From Paracentrotus lividus (taxonomy: Eukaryota > Echinodermata > Echinoidea > Camarodonta > Echinidae): a stretch of DNA of 64,000 bases. Under the pieces are notes generated by a model, which was not told the origin of the DNA, did no database searches, and saw only the letters and a list, made by a program, of their open reading frames with translations. This document shows positions 12,137 to 22,725 of the stretch, in pieces. Location of the stretch: assembly GCA_940671915.1 (NCBI GenBank), contig CALNVZ010000174.1, positions 76,781,372 through 76,845,371 of the forward strand, read 5' to 3'. A program made the position numbers and the translations under genes. Every line of letters starts with the position of its first letter. Position 1 is the stretch's first letter.

Positions 12137-12364
12137 GTGGAGTGTAACACAAAGACTTACGACTGACTAAAAGTTACGATTGATTATTTCTTGACAGCCT
12201 CATCATGGGCAGGATGCTCCAATGTTCATGATCTTAATCCTAACCCTAGCCCTAACCCTACTCTTAATCATATCCAAATCCTAATCCATGACTGTACCTG
12301 GTTTTCAAATGAGGCTATCAATCGTAACTTTTAATCAATCGTAAGTCTTTGTGTTACACCCCAC
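12137..12364. mobile_element. 228-bp MITE with GTGTAACACAAAG stems and a CCCTAA-type loop
   Basis: The left stem GTGGAGTGTAACACAAAGAC and the following TTACGACTGACTAAAAGTTA are mirrored on the right by CTTTGTGTTACACCCCAC and its neighbours. The loop contains CCTAACCCTAGCCCTAACCC, a degenerate telomere-type repeat. The stem is over 50 bp. No target duplication was identified. Confidence 0.8.
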
Positions 12365-13114
12365 TGGTTGTAGACGAAATAGAATGGACCATGTGGGATG
12401 AGACCAAATGGATATTAGTCAATGTGGATTTATATCAAGTGGCAATTTACCACTTGAAGTGGCACAGAAAAGTCAAATATCTTGAATTTACCAAACACTT
12501 AGCTGCTTTTAAAATGTCCAATAAATAATAGCACCCTAATCATATTTCTTGCCAAATATCATGAAACGTACTAGTGAGTACCAAAAACAATTGTAATCAT
12601 GTGCTGTTCAGAAATGTAATACAGACTATTATCAAAAGTAAATAATAATCTATCGTAATGCTACAATGACATAACATATAATCCAGCTTCAGTGTACAAA
12701 ATATTCTCTGAACTTTGGCTTGGAGTTGATAAATTGAAGAAAGAGGGATTTCATCACACCATCAAACAATCGCATTCCGATTAGTTTCTCACACTACATG
12801 TACATTGTAGTTGCTCAAATTTAATCCTAGACCCAGCACTATCAATACCCCAACTCTAAACCAAATCGCAAGTTGGCAAGCCCTTATCTTTGATGAAGAG
12901 GCTAAACCTGGAGGAAATGTTGCGACACTAAATGTCAACCTGCCGCACCTAACGAAGCAGTTTGCAGATGAAGCATTTTTTCCATATTCAAAGTCAAACT
13001 CTGTAATCTTGACATCCTCTCATCAATAAGATACAACACCACATTTGTTTCAAACTCCATCAGTAGCTTAACTCTGGTCTGGAAAACAAATTTTCCAGAA
13101 GATACAATCCGCCG

Positions 13115-13525
13115 TCATGTCGTTTGTAAATGTGGTATATCCTCATCCAACAAATACTCTGTCCTCTCTGTTTTGTGTCCGAAGCTCATTATTTTCATAC
13201 AGAGGAAGACGGGCACCACCATGACGGTCGCACTCAAGGGATCGCTCCTTGTACATGCTATCAGGATACAGAAGATTTGAAGGTAAGGAATCACAAGGAC
13301 AAGCGCCCAGAACCAGAACGGAAGCGCCACCATTCTCCTAGTGATGGACATGTACCATGTGAGTTGATGGGGATTCAGGCGGAGTGTTTCTGAGTAGGTC
13401 TGAACATGGTCCAGGGCTAAGGCATTGTACTGATCACTCAGCTCAAAGATAAAGTACCATAAAAGACAGCTGAGGCCCAAGAATAGGAGCACAAATAACC
13501 ATCCCATCCGCTGTCGGAAATTCAT
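13115..13525 (-). CDS. LYSET: Lysosomal enzyme trafficking factor (LYSET/TMEM251)
   Basis: A 136-aa protein with the family's layout. It has a short N-terminus MNFRQRMGW (residues 1-9) that I recognise as conserved with vertebrate TMEM251. A first membrane segment covers residues 10-27 and a second about 66-90. The motifs LPFW (68-71), PYLQ (80-83) and CTRSDP (91-96) are present. The family retains GlcNAc-1-phosphotransferase in the Golgi, and so is needed for mannose-6-phosphate tagging of lysosomal enzymes. The start is well defined. The ATG sits in an ACCACCATG context 27 nt after a polypyrimidine tract and splice acceptor (TTATTCCAG, plus 13553-13561), so the first exon is non-coding and the coding region is one exon. 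The longer reading frame up to 13579 runs through that acceptor and is not coding. It is divergent from GON7. A hydrophobic stretch at 97-113 may be a partial third segment. Confidence 0.9.
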   Translation of the reverse strand: MNFRQRMGWLFVLLFLGLSCLLWYFIFELSDQYNALALDHVQTYSETLRLNPHQLTWYMSITRRMVALPFWFWALVLVIPYLQIFCILIACTRSDPLSATVMVVPVFLCMKIMSFGHKTERTEYLLDEDIPHLQTT

Positions 13526-14526
13526 GGTGGTTGAACCGTAATTGATAGATATCTGGAATAAGAAAAAAAAAAGACACATTTGATCTTTGAAAGCAGTTAT
13601 AGGCTATGAGAATTCAATTGTGTAAATGTTACAATTTGAACTTAATAATAACAAGAGACGAGTCAAGAATCCATAACCATAAATTAGAGGATCATAAAAG
13701 ATCTCATATAGATTCTAGATAATTGCCCTTCGGGCTTCGATACACACTTAACAAGTCTTTACCTTTACCTTTACCACAAATACTGGCCTGGAAGAATGCA
13801 GAGTAACAGTCGTGCTTCCAGGTCTATCTTCTTACTCTTCACTTTATTAAATTGTCTCATCTTTCTACTAATACTATTAAAGTAGAAGCAACTAGATCTA
13901 TATGTGCAGTATGCAGCCTCTTGTTTATAGGGGCCTACTGTGAGCTTGAGCCTACTTAAAATCAATTTTGAATAGACCATAGTATATCGCTTAGACTGAG
14001 CTGAGAAGACTAAAGTAAAGTTTACTTCACTCACTCACTGAAATGGATTGTAGGCTACATAGCTAACGTTAAACTTAAGCAAGCTAAACAAAATTTCACA
14101 AATACAATTTTCAAATTATAATTATTTTACTCATTCTCATTCTTCGCAGTCGATCTCCAAAGACAAATAATTTTCTGCTTACTAAATAACTACCACATTT
14201 TTGTAGACATATTCATTCAAAATTATATAAAAAAAGATATTTACCCTATTTTTTTTGTAATGTCAATGATCGAAGACAAAGCTATGTCCAAACCCGATGT
14301 TTATCATCAACAATTATGCTTCCACGACGTCGATTATCAATAATAACTGTTTATTTTGTGCATAGAATGCATTTTTATGTACTCTTAGACATAAATCATA
14401 TTTTAAATAACTTTTAAAATATAAATAAAGATAATAATATAAAAAATTATGTTACTGATGATATAAAAAAAATTAATAGCTTCTGTAAAATAATAAAGAT
14501 TTGGAAAGAGCCTGCTACTATTCAAA
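13526..14526. promoter_or_regulatory. Shared divergent promoter region of LYSET and GON7
   Basis: The interval between the two start codons holds the LYSET 5' leader (13526-13552), its leader intron and both promoters. The GON7 start lies inside CAAAATGGCGGCGC, a good match to a YY1 site (AAnATGGCGGC), a motif known to overlap start codons of TATA-less housekeeping genes. I could not fix the non-coding LYSET first exon. A possible minus-strand donor lies near 14,243. That the promoter is bidirectional is an inference from orientation and distance. Confidence 0.55.
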
Positions 14527-15526
14527 ATGGCGGCGCCCAGTGTGTCATGCGAATTATTTTTGAAATCCGGAGAAAGGACTAATTTCAAGTGTGATCTTGC
14601 CTCAAATGACGGAAAGTTTTCTCATCAATCAGTAAGAGATGCTATTTCTAAAGTAAAGTTTGAAGTGAATGAATTTTTAACGATTCAGGTGGAAAAGGAC
14701 AAGCAGGAGAGTGCGCAACTCAAGAAAAGCGGCGAGACGCCTAACGTCAAGTCCGGGTCTGCCGGAACGACAGGCGCAGGTGAAGCTGATAAAACCGAAG
14801 GAGGTAAAGTAGCTGCCGTATACCGTACGATCACTCAAAATTATATCAATGTCAATTATAACATGTACCTCGTACGCGGTACTTGAGTCTGAGACTGATG
14901 TGCATTGGAGATAAGAAGAAGAAGAGAGGGGGAAATTGAATTCAACCTGCTTTGCTTTAAAATTAAACTTTAAAAAAGTAGAAATCTATTCTTATTTGAA
15001 TGGTAATTGGTATTAATATTATGCCTTTATTGGAATGATTTTTTTTTTCTTTCTCCAAACTCCTATCTGTTGTTCAATATTATCAGTCATGTCAGTAGTC
15101 TCAGAACAATGTTGCATTGCAATTGCAAAGAGTCCACTCAATAAGGAGTTGTCTTGAAATGAATATGAGTAAGACTAAGAGCTAGAGTGATGTAGAGCTA
15201 TAATAGTCTACACAATATATGTGTAGAAGAATATACATGACCTGATCAAATTTTACCAGTGTTAACTAACTTTTTAGGCTGAATTTTCTATTTATAGATG
15301 TTGAAACTTCTATGATAGCTGCACCATTAATATTATGTGTAACACCATTGTTTATTCTCTTTTCATTCCAGGGAATGATTCAGATGATATGGGTTTGGAG
15401 GAAGATGAAGATGATGAGGATCAAGATAGTCTGAAGACAACAGACTGTGAGGACCAGACTAATAAACGAGAAGCCAACGATTGTGATTCAACCTCAAGTA
15501 AAAAGTCCAAGTTATCTGACAGCTGA
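14527..15526 (+). CDS. GON7: EKC/KEOPS complex subunit GON7-like, two exons
   Basis: Exon 1 is 14527-14803 and exon 2 is 15372-15526. The donor GAG|GTAAAG and acceptor TTCATTCCAG|GG join in matching phase (1), giving 143 aa. The N-terminal part (residues 5-57) resembles GON7: a short sheet-like stretch, then a helix-forming segment with VRDAISKVK and VNEF. The linker is Lys/Gly/Thr-rich. Exon 2 is an acidic tail (EEDEDDEDQD) ending in a Lys/Ser-rich tip (SSKKSKLSDS), like the DDEDD tail and basic end of human GON7. KEOPS makes the t6A modification at position 37 of ANN-decoding tRNAs, and GON7 is its small, largely disordered metazoan subunit. Sequence identity is low, so the call rests on the order of features and on LYSET being next door. 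The frame read through to 14886 crosses the donor and is not coding. Confidence 0.75.
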
Positions 15527-15614
15527 CAAAAATGACCTTGACTTTTTCACTTTGAGCATAACATTTTGTTTTATCAACTGACATGTACAACAGGACATTA
15601 TATTACTAATAATT

Positions 15615-15762
15615 AGTGACGGATCCAAGATTTGAAAATAGGAGTAGGGGGAGCGGCACTGCCCCCAAAATGGGGAGTGCTTTTTGATTAAAACATGAAT
15701 AAAATTAATGAGTAGTTTTCATATTATGAGAGGGGGTGTATCCCCTACCTGGATCCACCACT
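15615..15762. mobile_element. hAT-like MITE, AGTGACGGATCC...GGATCCACCACT
   Basis: A 148-bp element has AGTGRYGGATCCA(A/G)G ends in inverted orientation and an interior AATGAGTAGTTTTCA shared with the element at 29.7 kb. The ends match the widespread CAGTGGCGGATCC class. A clean 8-bp duplication is not visible. Confidence 0.7.
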
Positions 15763-18700
15763 GAATACATATCACAGTTTAATTGAAAACTTTTGAAAAG
15801 GGATTTTTCTCAATAGTCAAATTATCAACAAATTGGTTCAGGTTTATAACTTTGTTTTATTGCAAACATGTAAATTTATGTGAAATGTGTCTCTATTTCG
15901 TTTGAAGCCACTTTTGAGGAATTAATTTAATACATTTTTTATGACGATCATTTGTCATCTTTATGTAGTGCATCTTTATCAGGGTTTTGTTGGATTCTTT
16001 TATTCAATTTGTTAAATCTTTTACATTTTCATAAAAGCAAACTTATTTTTTACTATCCTTGGCATATGATAGCCATCATCTTGAGAAATAATACATTGAT
16101 TTTTGAAATTATCTTTAAACACCTTTTGAAATAGATATATTCTGTCATCAAAACCATGAAGTAATATATTTGTGCAAAACTTTATAACGAGACATGAGCT
16201 TCAAATTTTATTTGGGGGAATCGGATCATCAACTGTCAGTTTTAAATATATAATGAATTATATGTGTGTTTGATAAATAGCTAGTCTTAAAATATACCTT
16301 TCAGATAACTATTAATAGTACAGTGAATGAATTAGCCTATAATTTTATCTGTATACAGAAACTTATTTGTTTTGCTACTTCTAACATAATTATTGAGTTC
16401 TGAAAATATTGAGTAGTGGTAGCCTATATTGTAAGACTATACTGCTCAGAATATAGCATTATGGGTTTGGAACCGGGTCAGATTTGAGTAGTTGAGGACT
16501 TGATGTGGTGCTACATGTATGCAAGGCTGCTGTCTTGTTTTGGCTTTGGCTTTCAAAATAATGCTCTGTTCTGTCAGTAAAATGAAACAGAATATGAAGA
16601 TGTTAATCATGTTGAAATATAAATTCACCAGTAAATACAGTTGAAACTGGAATCAAGCTCCCATATAACAAAATGGGATATAACAAGTCTTTTCTTTAGT
16701 CGAAATGAAATGATTTTGATTTGTTTATTGACTACTGATATAACACGAAACAATTAATTTCTTCAGTTTCCACTGAATTTAGATATTTCATCCAAATATG
16801 AGAAATTTAGTTTGTATATTTCTCTCTCTTTTTGGGGGGAGGGGGGTTCTTGATCATGCTTTGCAACTATTCTGACAGGGTTGATGTAATATTAATGAAC
16901 TATCAATGTTTTATTTCCACTATGTAATGCACATACAATTTATTCACTATGTAATAACTAAACATGTATGGCTACATGTCATGAGTTGGGTGGAAAATGC
17001 ATTACATGTCCAAAAAATTGTAGAAATGTGCATCGTCACAATCAAACATCTCTAGTTTCTTAGTAGTAAGTCAGACATGTATAAGAATATATATATATTG
17101 AAAGCAGAGATTGAAAGGAGGATGATTTAACATTTTTTTGTGCCTGTATAAGGTGTGTCTTAAAAGCTATACAGAGTGTTACAGGAAAAAATGGTTTGAA
17201 AAACTTGACAATTTTACCGGCGAATAATTTCTTAATCTTTTCACCAAATTAAATGAATCATCGTGGATTGTGTACATAAGACGCTATGCTTCTAAAAAAT
17301 ATAAACTTGTAATACAAAATTATTATTTCTAACCGCGGTACAGAGTGTCAAAAAAGAAGAAAAAAATAGTGCAAAAAGGGCAGAAATCCTGTCTTTTACA
17401 CTTGGATTACAACTCAAACAAAGTTTATTGCAAGTAATATGTTTCCACTTAATTGTGTTTTTACATGCATGCAAAGAAAATGGCGAAAAAATGACAATTA
17501 TTGTTATAAAATTGCATGTGACAATTTTTATGCCTGCAATGCATTGTCTATGAGGATGTGTGCATTAAGTTTGTTTTAATTGATTAATTAATTGATTAGA
17601 TTACTTTTGAAAAATCTTCTTCACATTTATCTAGAACCACATAAATTCCCAAGAGAATGATATATCACTCAACCCATAAGACCAATTGGCTGCAAAGATA
17701 TAATGTAGCAAACAATAAGACAGTAACAAAGATGGGAATTCCCTATGCTTTAACACTTGCCTCCACCGTAGGATCCTCCACCCCTTACCCTACTCCACTA
17801 AAAGTATCTTTGTATTAAAACTAAGAGCATAGCAAAGCTGAAATTCACAGACATGTAGCCTGATAAGTTATTTACAATATGAATTATTGCACAGCTTATG
17901 ACTGTACATCATTTTCATGCTATGTGAAAAAAATGTGATAATTTTCCCTCCAAAATGTAACGCCTCCACCCTTTTACAATACCCCAACTTGTGACACATG
18001 GCCGTATAGTTATTTATTTTTATTTTATTTTTTACCTACTACTATGATTCCTTTGCATCTGTTTGTTTGTTTGTTTGTTTGTTTGTTTTTAGTGGGTGAC
18101 TCTGCATATAAACCCTTTGAAATCTTCAAGATCAATGACTCTCATTGTGTATGTTACCTTCATATCTTATATAATGTGTGATATCTGATCAGCAAACACA
18201 ATTAATGAAATAACACATTTGTCTGTTATAATTGCATTTGAATGCATATGTGTTGTGTTATTTGTAATTATTAAGTCTCTCTATTTGGGAAATATTTGCC
18301 ATGCAATAGACAAGAAGGAGTTTGGTGTCACCAAAAAAGAGGACTTGATATAGCAGTTTATATGTAAACACATCCATTTTCTTGTAATACATGTATATAT
18401 TTGTGATCGATATCACTATAATTTTTTGTAAGTTATCTTCTATATAAAGTTTGGAAAATAACGCAATAATCATAGATCCGTCTTGTTGCTTCTTGATTTA
18501 TTGTTTAGTAGTTATGTATACAATTTCTTTAGAATTTGTTTTTGCAAAGTATCTTTAACTATTTCATCTGGATGTGCAATACATTTTGTTCCTTTTGGAA
18601 ATAAGTGTTAAAATCTCCTAATAATCCAAATATTATAAGCGTTTCTCATAAACATCAAAGTTGCGAAGCTTAGATTCTCTGACATCATGGAGACCAATAA

Positions 18701-18807
18701 TGTAACAAAGACCAAAAACATCAAACTCGATGAAGTTATAGACACAATGTGCGTGTGGATTATTGGGTGGGGTGCTGGTAAAGATAAATTTAAAAGGCAA
18801 CCCAAAT
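15763..18807. other. 3 kb without a recognisable gene
   Basis: AT-rich DNA downstream of GON7. It holds a (GTTT)n run near 18,061-18,090, a G-rich spot near 16,835 and one end related to the 7.66-kb element at 17,985-18,010. The GON7 polyadenylation site should lie near its start, but no AATAAA occurs before the MITE. Small ORFs here lack support. Confidence 0.5.
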
Positions 18808-18828
18808 GCTACCCACCGTATCAGGACA

Positions 18829-19150
18829 TCTCCCCCGGAGGACAACTCCCCGGGGACAACTCCCAGAGGACAGCTCCCCCGGAGGACAACTCCCCCGGAG
18901 GACAACTCCGCCGGAGGACAACACCCCCGGAGGACATCTCCCCCGGAGGACAGGTCCCCCCAAGGACAACTCCCCTGGAGGACATCTCCCCCGATGAAAA
19001 CTCGCCCGGAGGACATGTCCCACAGAGGACATAACCCCCGAGTAAAACTCCCCGGAGGACGACTCCCCCGGGGGACAACTCCCCCGCAGCACAACTACCC
19101 CCAGCACAACTTCCCCGCAGGACAAGTCCCCCGGAGGACAACTCAACCAT
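18829..19150. repeat. Left minisatellite arm, 16-bp unit GAGGACAACTCCCCCG
   Basis: About 20 units occur in tandem. The variable core reads GACAACTC, GACATCTC, GACAGCTC or GACAGGTC. Each unit can form a small GGAG...CTCC hairpin by itself. The order of variants in the first units (ATC, AAC, AAC, AGC) matches the element at 53.3 kb. Confidence 0.9.
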
Positions 19151-20252
19151 TCCGGAGAACAGATCCACATGCACTCGTTATTTTTACTCCATTTGCGATT
19201 TTTTTTTTTTTTTTTTTTTTTCCATTTTTTTTTAGCCATTCATGGAAATACAAAATCTTTGGCAATTTTTGTTTTTTTCCGGCGAAGAGTGTTAAAGTTT
19301 GGCAGCTGTAGAGGCGTACTGCTAGTGGAACCGAATTTTATCGTCAAAAGAGAGAGAGAGAGAGAGAGATATCAACTTCAATCTTAAATCACCATAGGAA
19401 GATGATCTAATTAGATTTGAGAGTATGTAGGTCAATGGTCAGGCCCGTAACTATTATTTTTTTTGGGGGGGTTCGAAATCTGAAAAAAAAATGAACCTTT
19501 TGAAGGGATGATTCTTGAGCGCAAAGCGCGAGCCAAAATTTTTGACTAAAAATGACCCGAAGCGTAATATTTTTACTTTTATAGTTCTATTTTTGTTGTT
19601 GTTATTCTTTTACAAACGGTGACGATCATCTTTCTTTTTGCCAAAGAAAAAGAAGAAACAAAAAAAGAAGAGGATTTTCAAGCGCGAATCGTCAAGTGGA
19701 AAATTTTATATCACACCTTTAATTATACAAAAATACATGTACATAATTTGATACAAGGGTTTTGTTTTGTTTTGTTTTGGCTTGTTTCAGCAAATGTTTA
19801 GAATTATAAATGATTTCATCGGATATGTTGACGGAAATACTGAAATATTGGTTAATATACCGAGATGTTTTAATTGTAATCTACTTCTGGAGATATTTTT
19901 ATACCAACACTAGTTGCAATAACACCCTCTTATGATAGCGATGACACGGCATGAATGCAAAGCTGTGCAAATGAATACTTATGAACACGCACCATTCAGA
20001 TATAACATTTGTCTGTAAAATCTTAAACCCAATGACAATGATTGTATTACATTATTCCTTGAAAAATGACAAAACAAGTGATGATGTTGGAATTGAGTTT
20101 TGTGAATTTCTTTTTGATAAATAAAAATTGTGTTCTCGTTTAAACTTTTGCGCCCATTCTAATTTGTTTAGGGTGTGATTAGTTATTAATTAAAACTTAA
20201 TTATCGTGGTTCACCCCCCCCCTTGCTGAAGGCGAATAGAGATATGTAGGCC

Positions 20253-21873
20253 TGTTGAGCCCTCAAATGTAAAAATCACCCACAAATGTAAAAATACCCT
20301 CAAATGCCCTCAAATGTCTCAACACGTCAACCACAAATGTAAAAATTGCCCTCAAATGTCACAACACGTACCACGAATGTAAAAATGCCCTCAAATGTCA
20401 CAACACATCAACCACAAATGTAAAAATGCCCTCAAATGTCACAACATGTCAACCATAAATGTGAAAATGACCACTAATGTCATAACATGTTGACCACAAA
20501 TGTAAAAAGTTTTCATTTTAACCACTAATGTCTTAAACATGTCCACCACAAATGTTATAACCTCATCACATGTATTATAACAATGAGGAATGTTGCTAAA
20601 TGGAACAAAAATGTTTCAATTATGATTATAAGCATAATACATAGTATAGAAAGATTTTAAAATCTTTCTATATTATGTATTATGTTCCATTCATTCATTA
20701 TGTTTTTCATTCATTCATTAATGTTTTATAAACAAGAGATTAGATAAAAAGACGGGTATGGAATAATCTAAAAATTATTGCACCATTTTGGGGCATTCTT
20801 TTTTTCCTTTTTGGGTGCAAAATTGTAACTTTCGTTAGTCTCAAGCAAATACTGCGTTATTATGGAGTCTTTGTTTGATGCTGTATAGCCTTACCAACCT
20901 GTGTGGCATAAGCGTCCATTTCATGCGAAACGACCCTCCCCCATAGGCTCTTGAAGAAAGGTGTAGAATCGAGCGGGGACATGCACCCTGCCCCCCCCCC
21001 TTCATAGGGATTTCATGCACGAATTTTCAGACTCCTACTCACATAGTCATGACAGTTATGTGCATAGATGGGCATAGTTTTCAAGAAAAATTGCTTTGTT
21101 TAACGCCATAATTTTGGCTCAGCTTGAATTTGTGAAAAGATTGGGAATGGCATTTTCCATAAAATTTTCCGTAAAACATGTCCAGATTGATGGATAGAGG
21201 CTGCTCATATAAATAACATAACACAAAAAGACACTTATAACATGCCTCCCAAATAAGAATTTACCCATTTTTGCTCAGTTTATATCCTAAAAAAGGGACT
21301 CATGTGACTTTCAAAATGTGCCTTTTTTATGTATGTTCAATATACCATATTGGATCATGCCGATTTTTACACACAAGCTAGCCAGATAGTTGATAAACAT
21401 TACCAGTAAATCTTGTTACTGGACACTCCCCCGTTTAAACGTTATGCGTGTGGGTGTGTATGTGTGTGTATATGTGATGTGTAATTATGTGCCTGTGTGT
21501 GAGTGTGTGCATGTGTGTGCATATGTATCTATAGAAGTATGCATGTGTGTAATATTAATTGACATGGAATGAATTTTTACATTTGCGGTTGACATGTTCA
21601 GACATTAGTGGTTAAAATGAAAACTTTTTACATTTGTGGTCGACATGTTATGACATTAGTGGTCATTTTTACATTTGTGGTTGACGTGTAGTGACATTTG
21701 AGGGCATTTTTTACATTTGTGGTTGACGTGTTGTGACATTTGAGGGCATTTTTACATTTCTGGTTGACGTGTTGTGACATTTGAGGGCAATTTTTACATT
21801 TGTGGTTGACGTGTTGTGACATTTGAGGGCATTTTTACATTAGTGGGCGATTTTTACATTTGAGGGCTCAACA
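20253..21873. mobile_element. Nested 1.62-kb foldback element with TGTTGAGCCCTCAAATG ends
   Basis: The ends TGTTGAGCCC and GGGCTCAACA are inverted and flanked by the 5-bp repeat AGGCC (20248-20252 and 21874-21878). The left arm (20253-20557) and right arm (21571-21873) are tandem arrays of a roughly 42-bp unit with CCCTCAAATGTCACAACACG and ACAAATGTAAAAATG. They mirror each other right to the inner edge (AAAGTTTTCATTTTAACCAC). The 1-kb centre has no ORF. It contains a 52-bp perfect-looking palindrome and a (TG)n-rich stretch. Confidence 0.8.
20633..20684. repeat. 52-bp palindrome
   Basis: CATAATACATAGTATAGAAA followed by GATTTT is mirrored by AAAATC and the complementary run with at most one mismatch and no spacer. 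It lies in the core of the nested element, and could extrude as a cruciform or reflect an insertion hairpin. Confidence 0.75.
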
Positions 21874-22213
21874 AGGCCAACTCGCCCTTCGTGCTCTTTT
21901 CTACTCCTGTAGCTTCATATTTCCCCATTTAGCATCCTTCCTTTTTTTTTCAACATTTCTTTTATTTCTTGCATATTTTTTTCTGAGGGTCACATTTCGT
22001 TGGGGTACCTCTGAATCTGCCAAACCTAAATACCTTTTGAGGGAAGGAGTAGCCATTCATAGATTGGAAGGGGTGGTTCCAATGGATGATTAGCAATTAA
22101 ACAACCATTCCCATCCTCGCTTGTCATTACAGAAGGGTTACTCCATGCGAAAAGTAATGTAATAATTGTAACAGAAAGAAAACCCAAGGGGTTGGCATAA
22201 AATCAATAGTTAT

Positions 22214-22716
22214 AAAGAATTAAAGTGAGGGGAGATGTCATCCGGGGAGTTGTCCTTGGGGGACCTATCCTCCGGGGGAGATGTCCTCCGGGGGATTGTC
22301 CTCCAGGGAGTTGTCCTGCGGGGGAGTTGTCCTCCGGGGGAGCTGTCCTCAGGGGGTGTTGTCCTCCGGGGGAGTTTTCCTCCGTGGGAGTTGTCCAGGG
22401 GAAGTTGTCTCCGTGGGAGTTGTCCCTGGGGACCTATCCTCCGGGGGAGATGTCCTCCGGGGAGTTGTCCTCCAGGGGAGTTGTCCTGCGGGGGAGTCTC
22501 AGTTGTCCTCCGGGGGAGCTGTCCTCAGGGGGTGTTGTCCTCCGGGGGAGTTGTCCCCAGGGGAGTTGTCCAGGGGGAAGTTGTCCTCCGTGGGAGTTGT
22601 CCCTGGGGGAAGCTGTCCTCCGGGGGACTCGTCCTTGGGGGACCTGTCCTCCGGGGAGATGTCCTGCGGGGGAGTTGTCCCGGGGGAGTTGTCTCCGGGG
22701 GAGATGTCCTAGAACC
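22214..22716. repeat. Right minisatellite arm with higher-order duplication
   Basis: Reverse-orientation units (GTTGTCCTCCGGGGGA) run for 500 bp. A block starting GACCTATCCTCCGGGGGAGA near 22,260 is repeated near 22,431 with the same series of variants, a higher-order unit of about 171 bp. Confidence 0.85.
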
Positions 22717-22725
22717 GCTACCCAC

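Larger units (their letters stand above)
18817..22716. mobile_element. 3.9-kb composite foldback element with 16-bp minisatellite arms
   Basis: The left terminus CGTATCAGGACATCTCCCCC and the right terminus GGGGGAGATGTCCTAGAACC are inverted and imperfect. They are flanked by the same 9 bp, GCTACCCAC (18808-18816 and 22717-22725). If the last G belongs to the element, the duplication is 8 bp. The arms are GAGGACAACTCCCCCG arrays in opposite orientation. The interior carries a second, nested foldback element (20253-21873). No transposase is visible, so it is non-autonomous. The 141-bp relative at 53.3 kb has the same ends and its own duplication, which confirms the boundaries. The long proline- or glycine-rich reading frames in the arms are minisatellite translations, not genes. 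Confidence 0.8.

Noticed and set aside
13130..13393. 87-codon plus-strand frame
   Set aside because: Antisense shadow of LYSET.
13526..13579. N-terminal extension of LYSET from ATG 13579
   Set aside because: The extra codons read through a polypyrimidine tract and splice acceptor; the conserved start is MNFRQRMGW.
18633..19311. Several overlapping 115-182 codon frames rich in Pro/Gly/Arg on both strands
   Set aside because: All are translations of the 16-bp minisatellite. 16 is not a multiple of 3, so every frame stays open with the same low-complexity pattern.
20253..20560. Regularly spaced repeats that could suggest a CRISPR array
   Set aside because: Units are contiguous tandem copies without unique spacers, mirrored 1 kb away, in a eukaryotic context.
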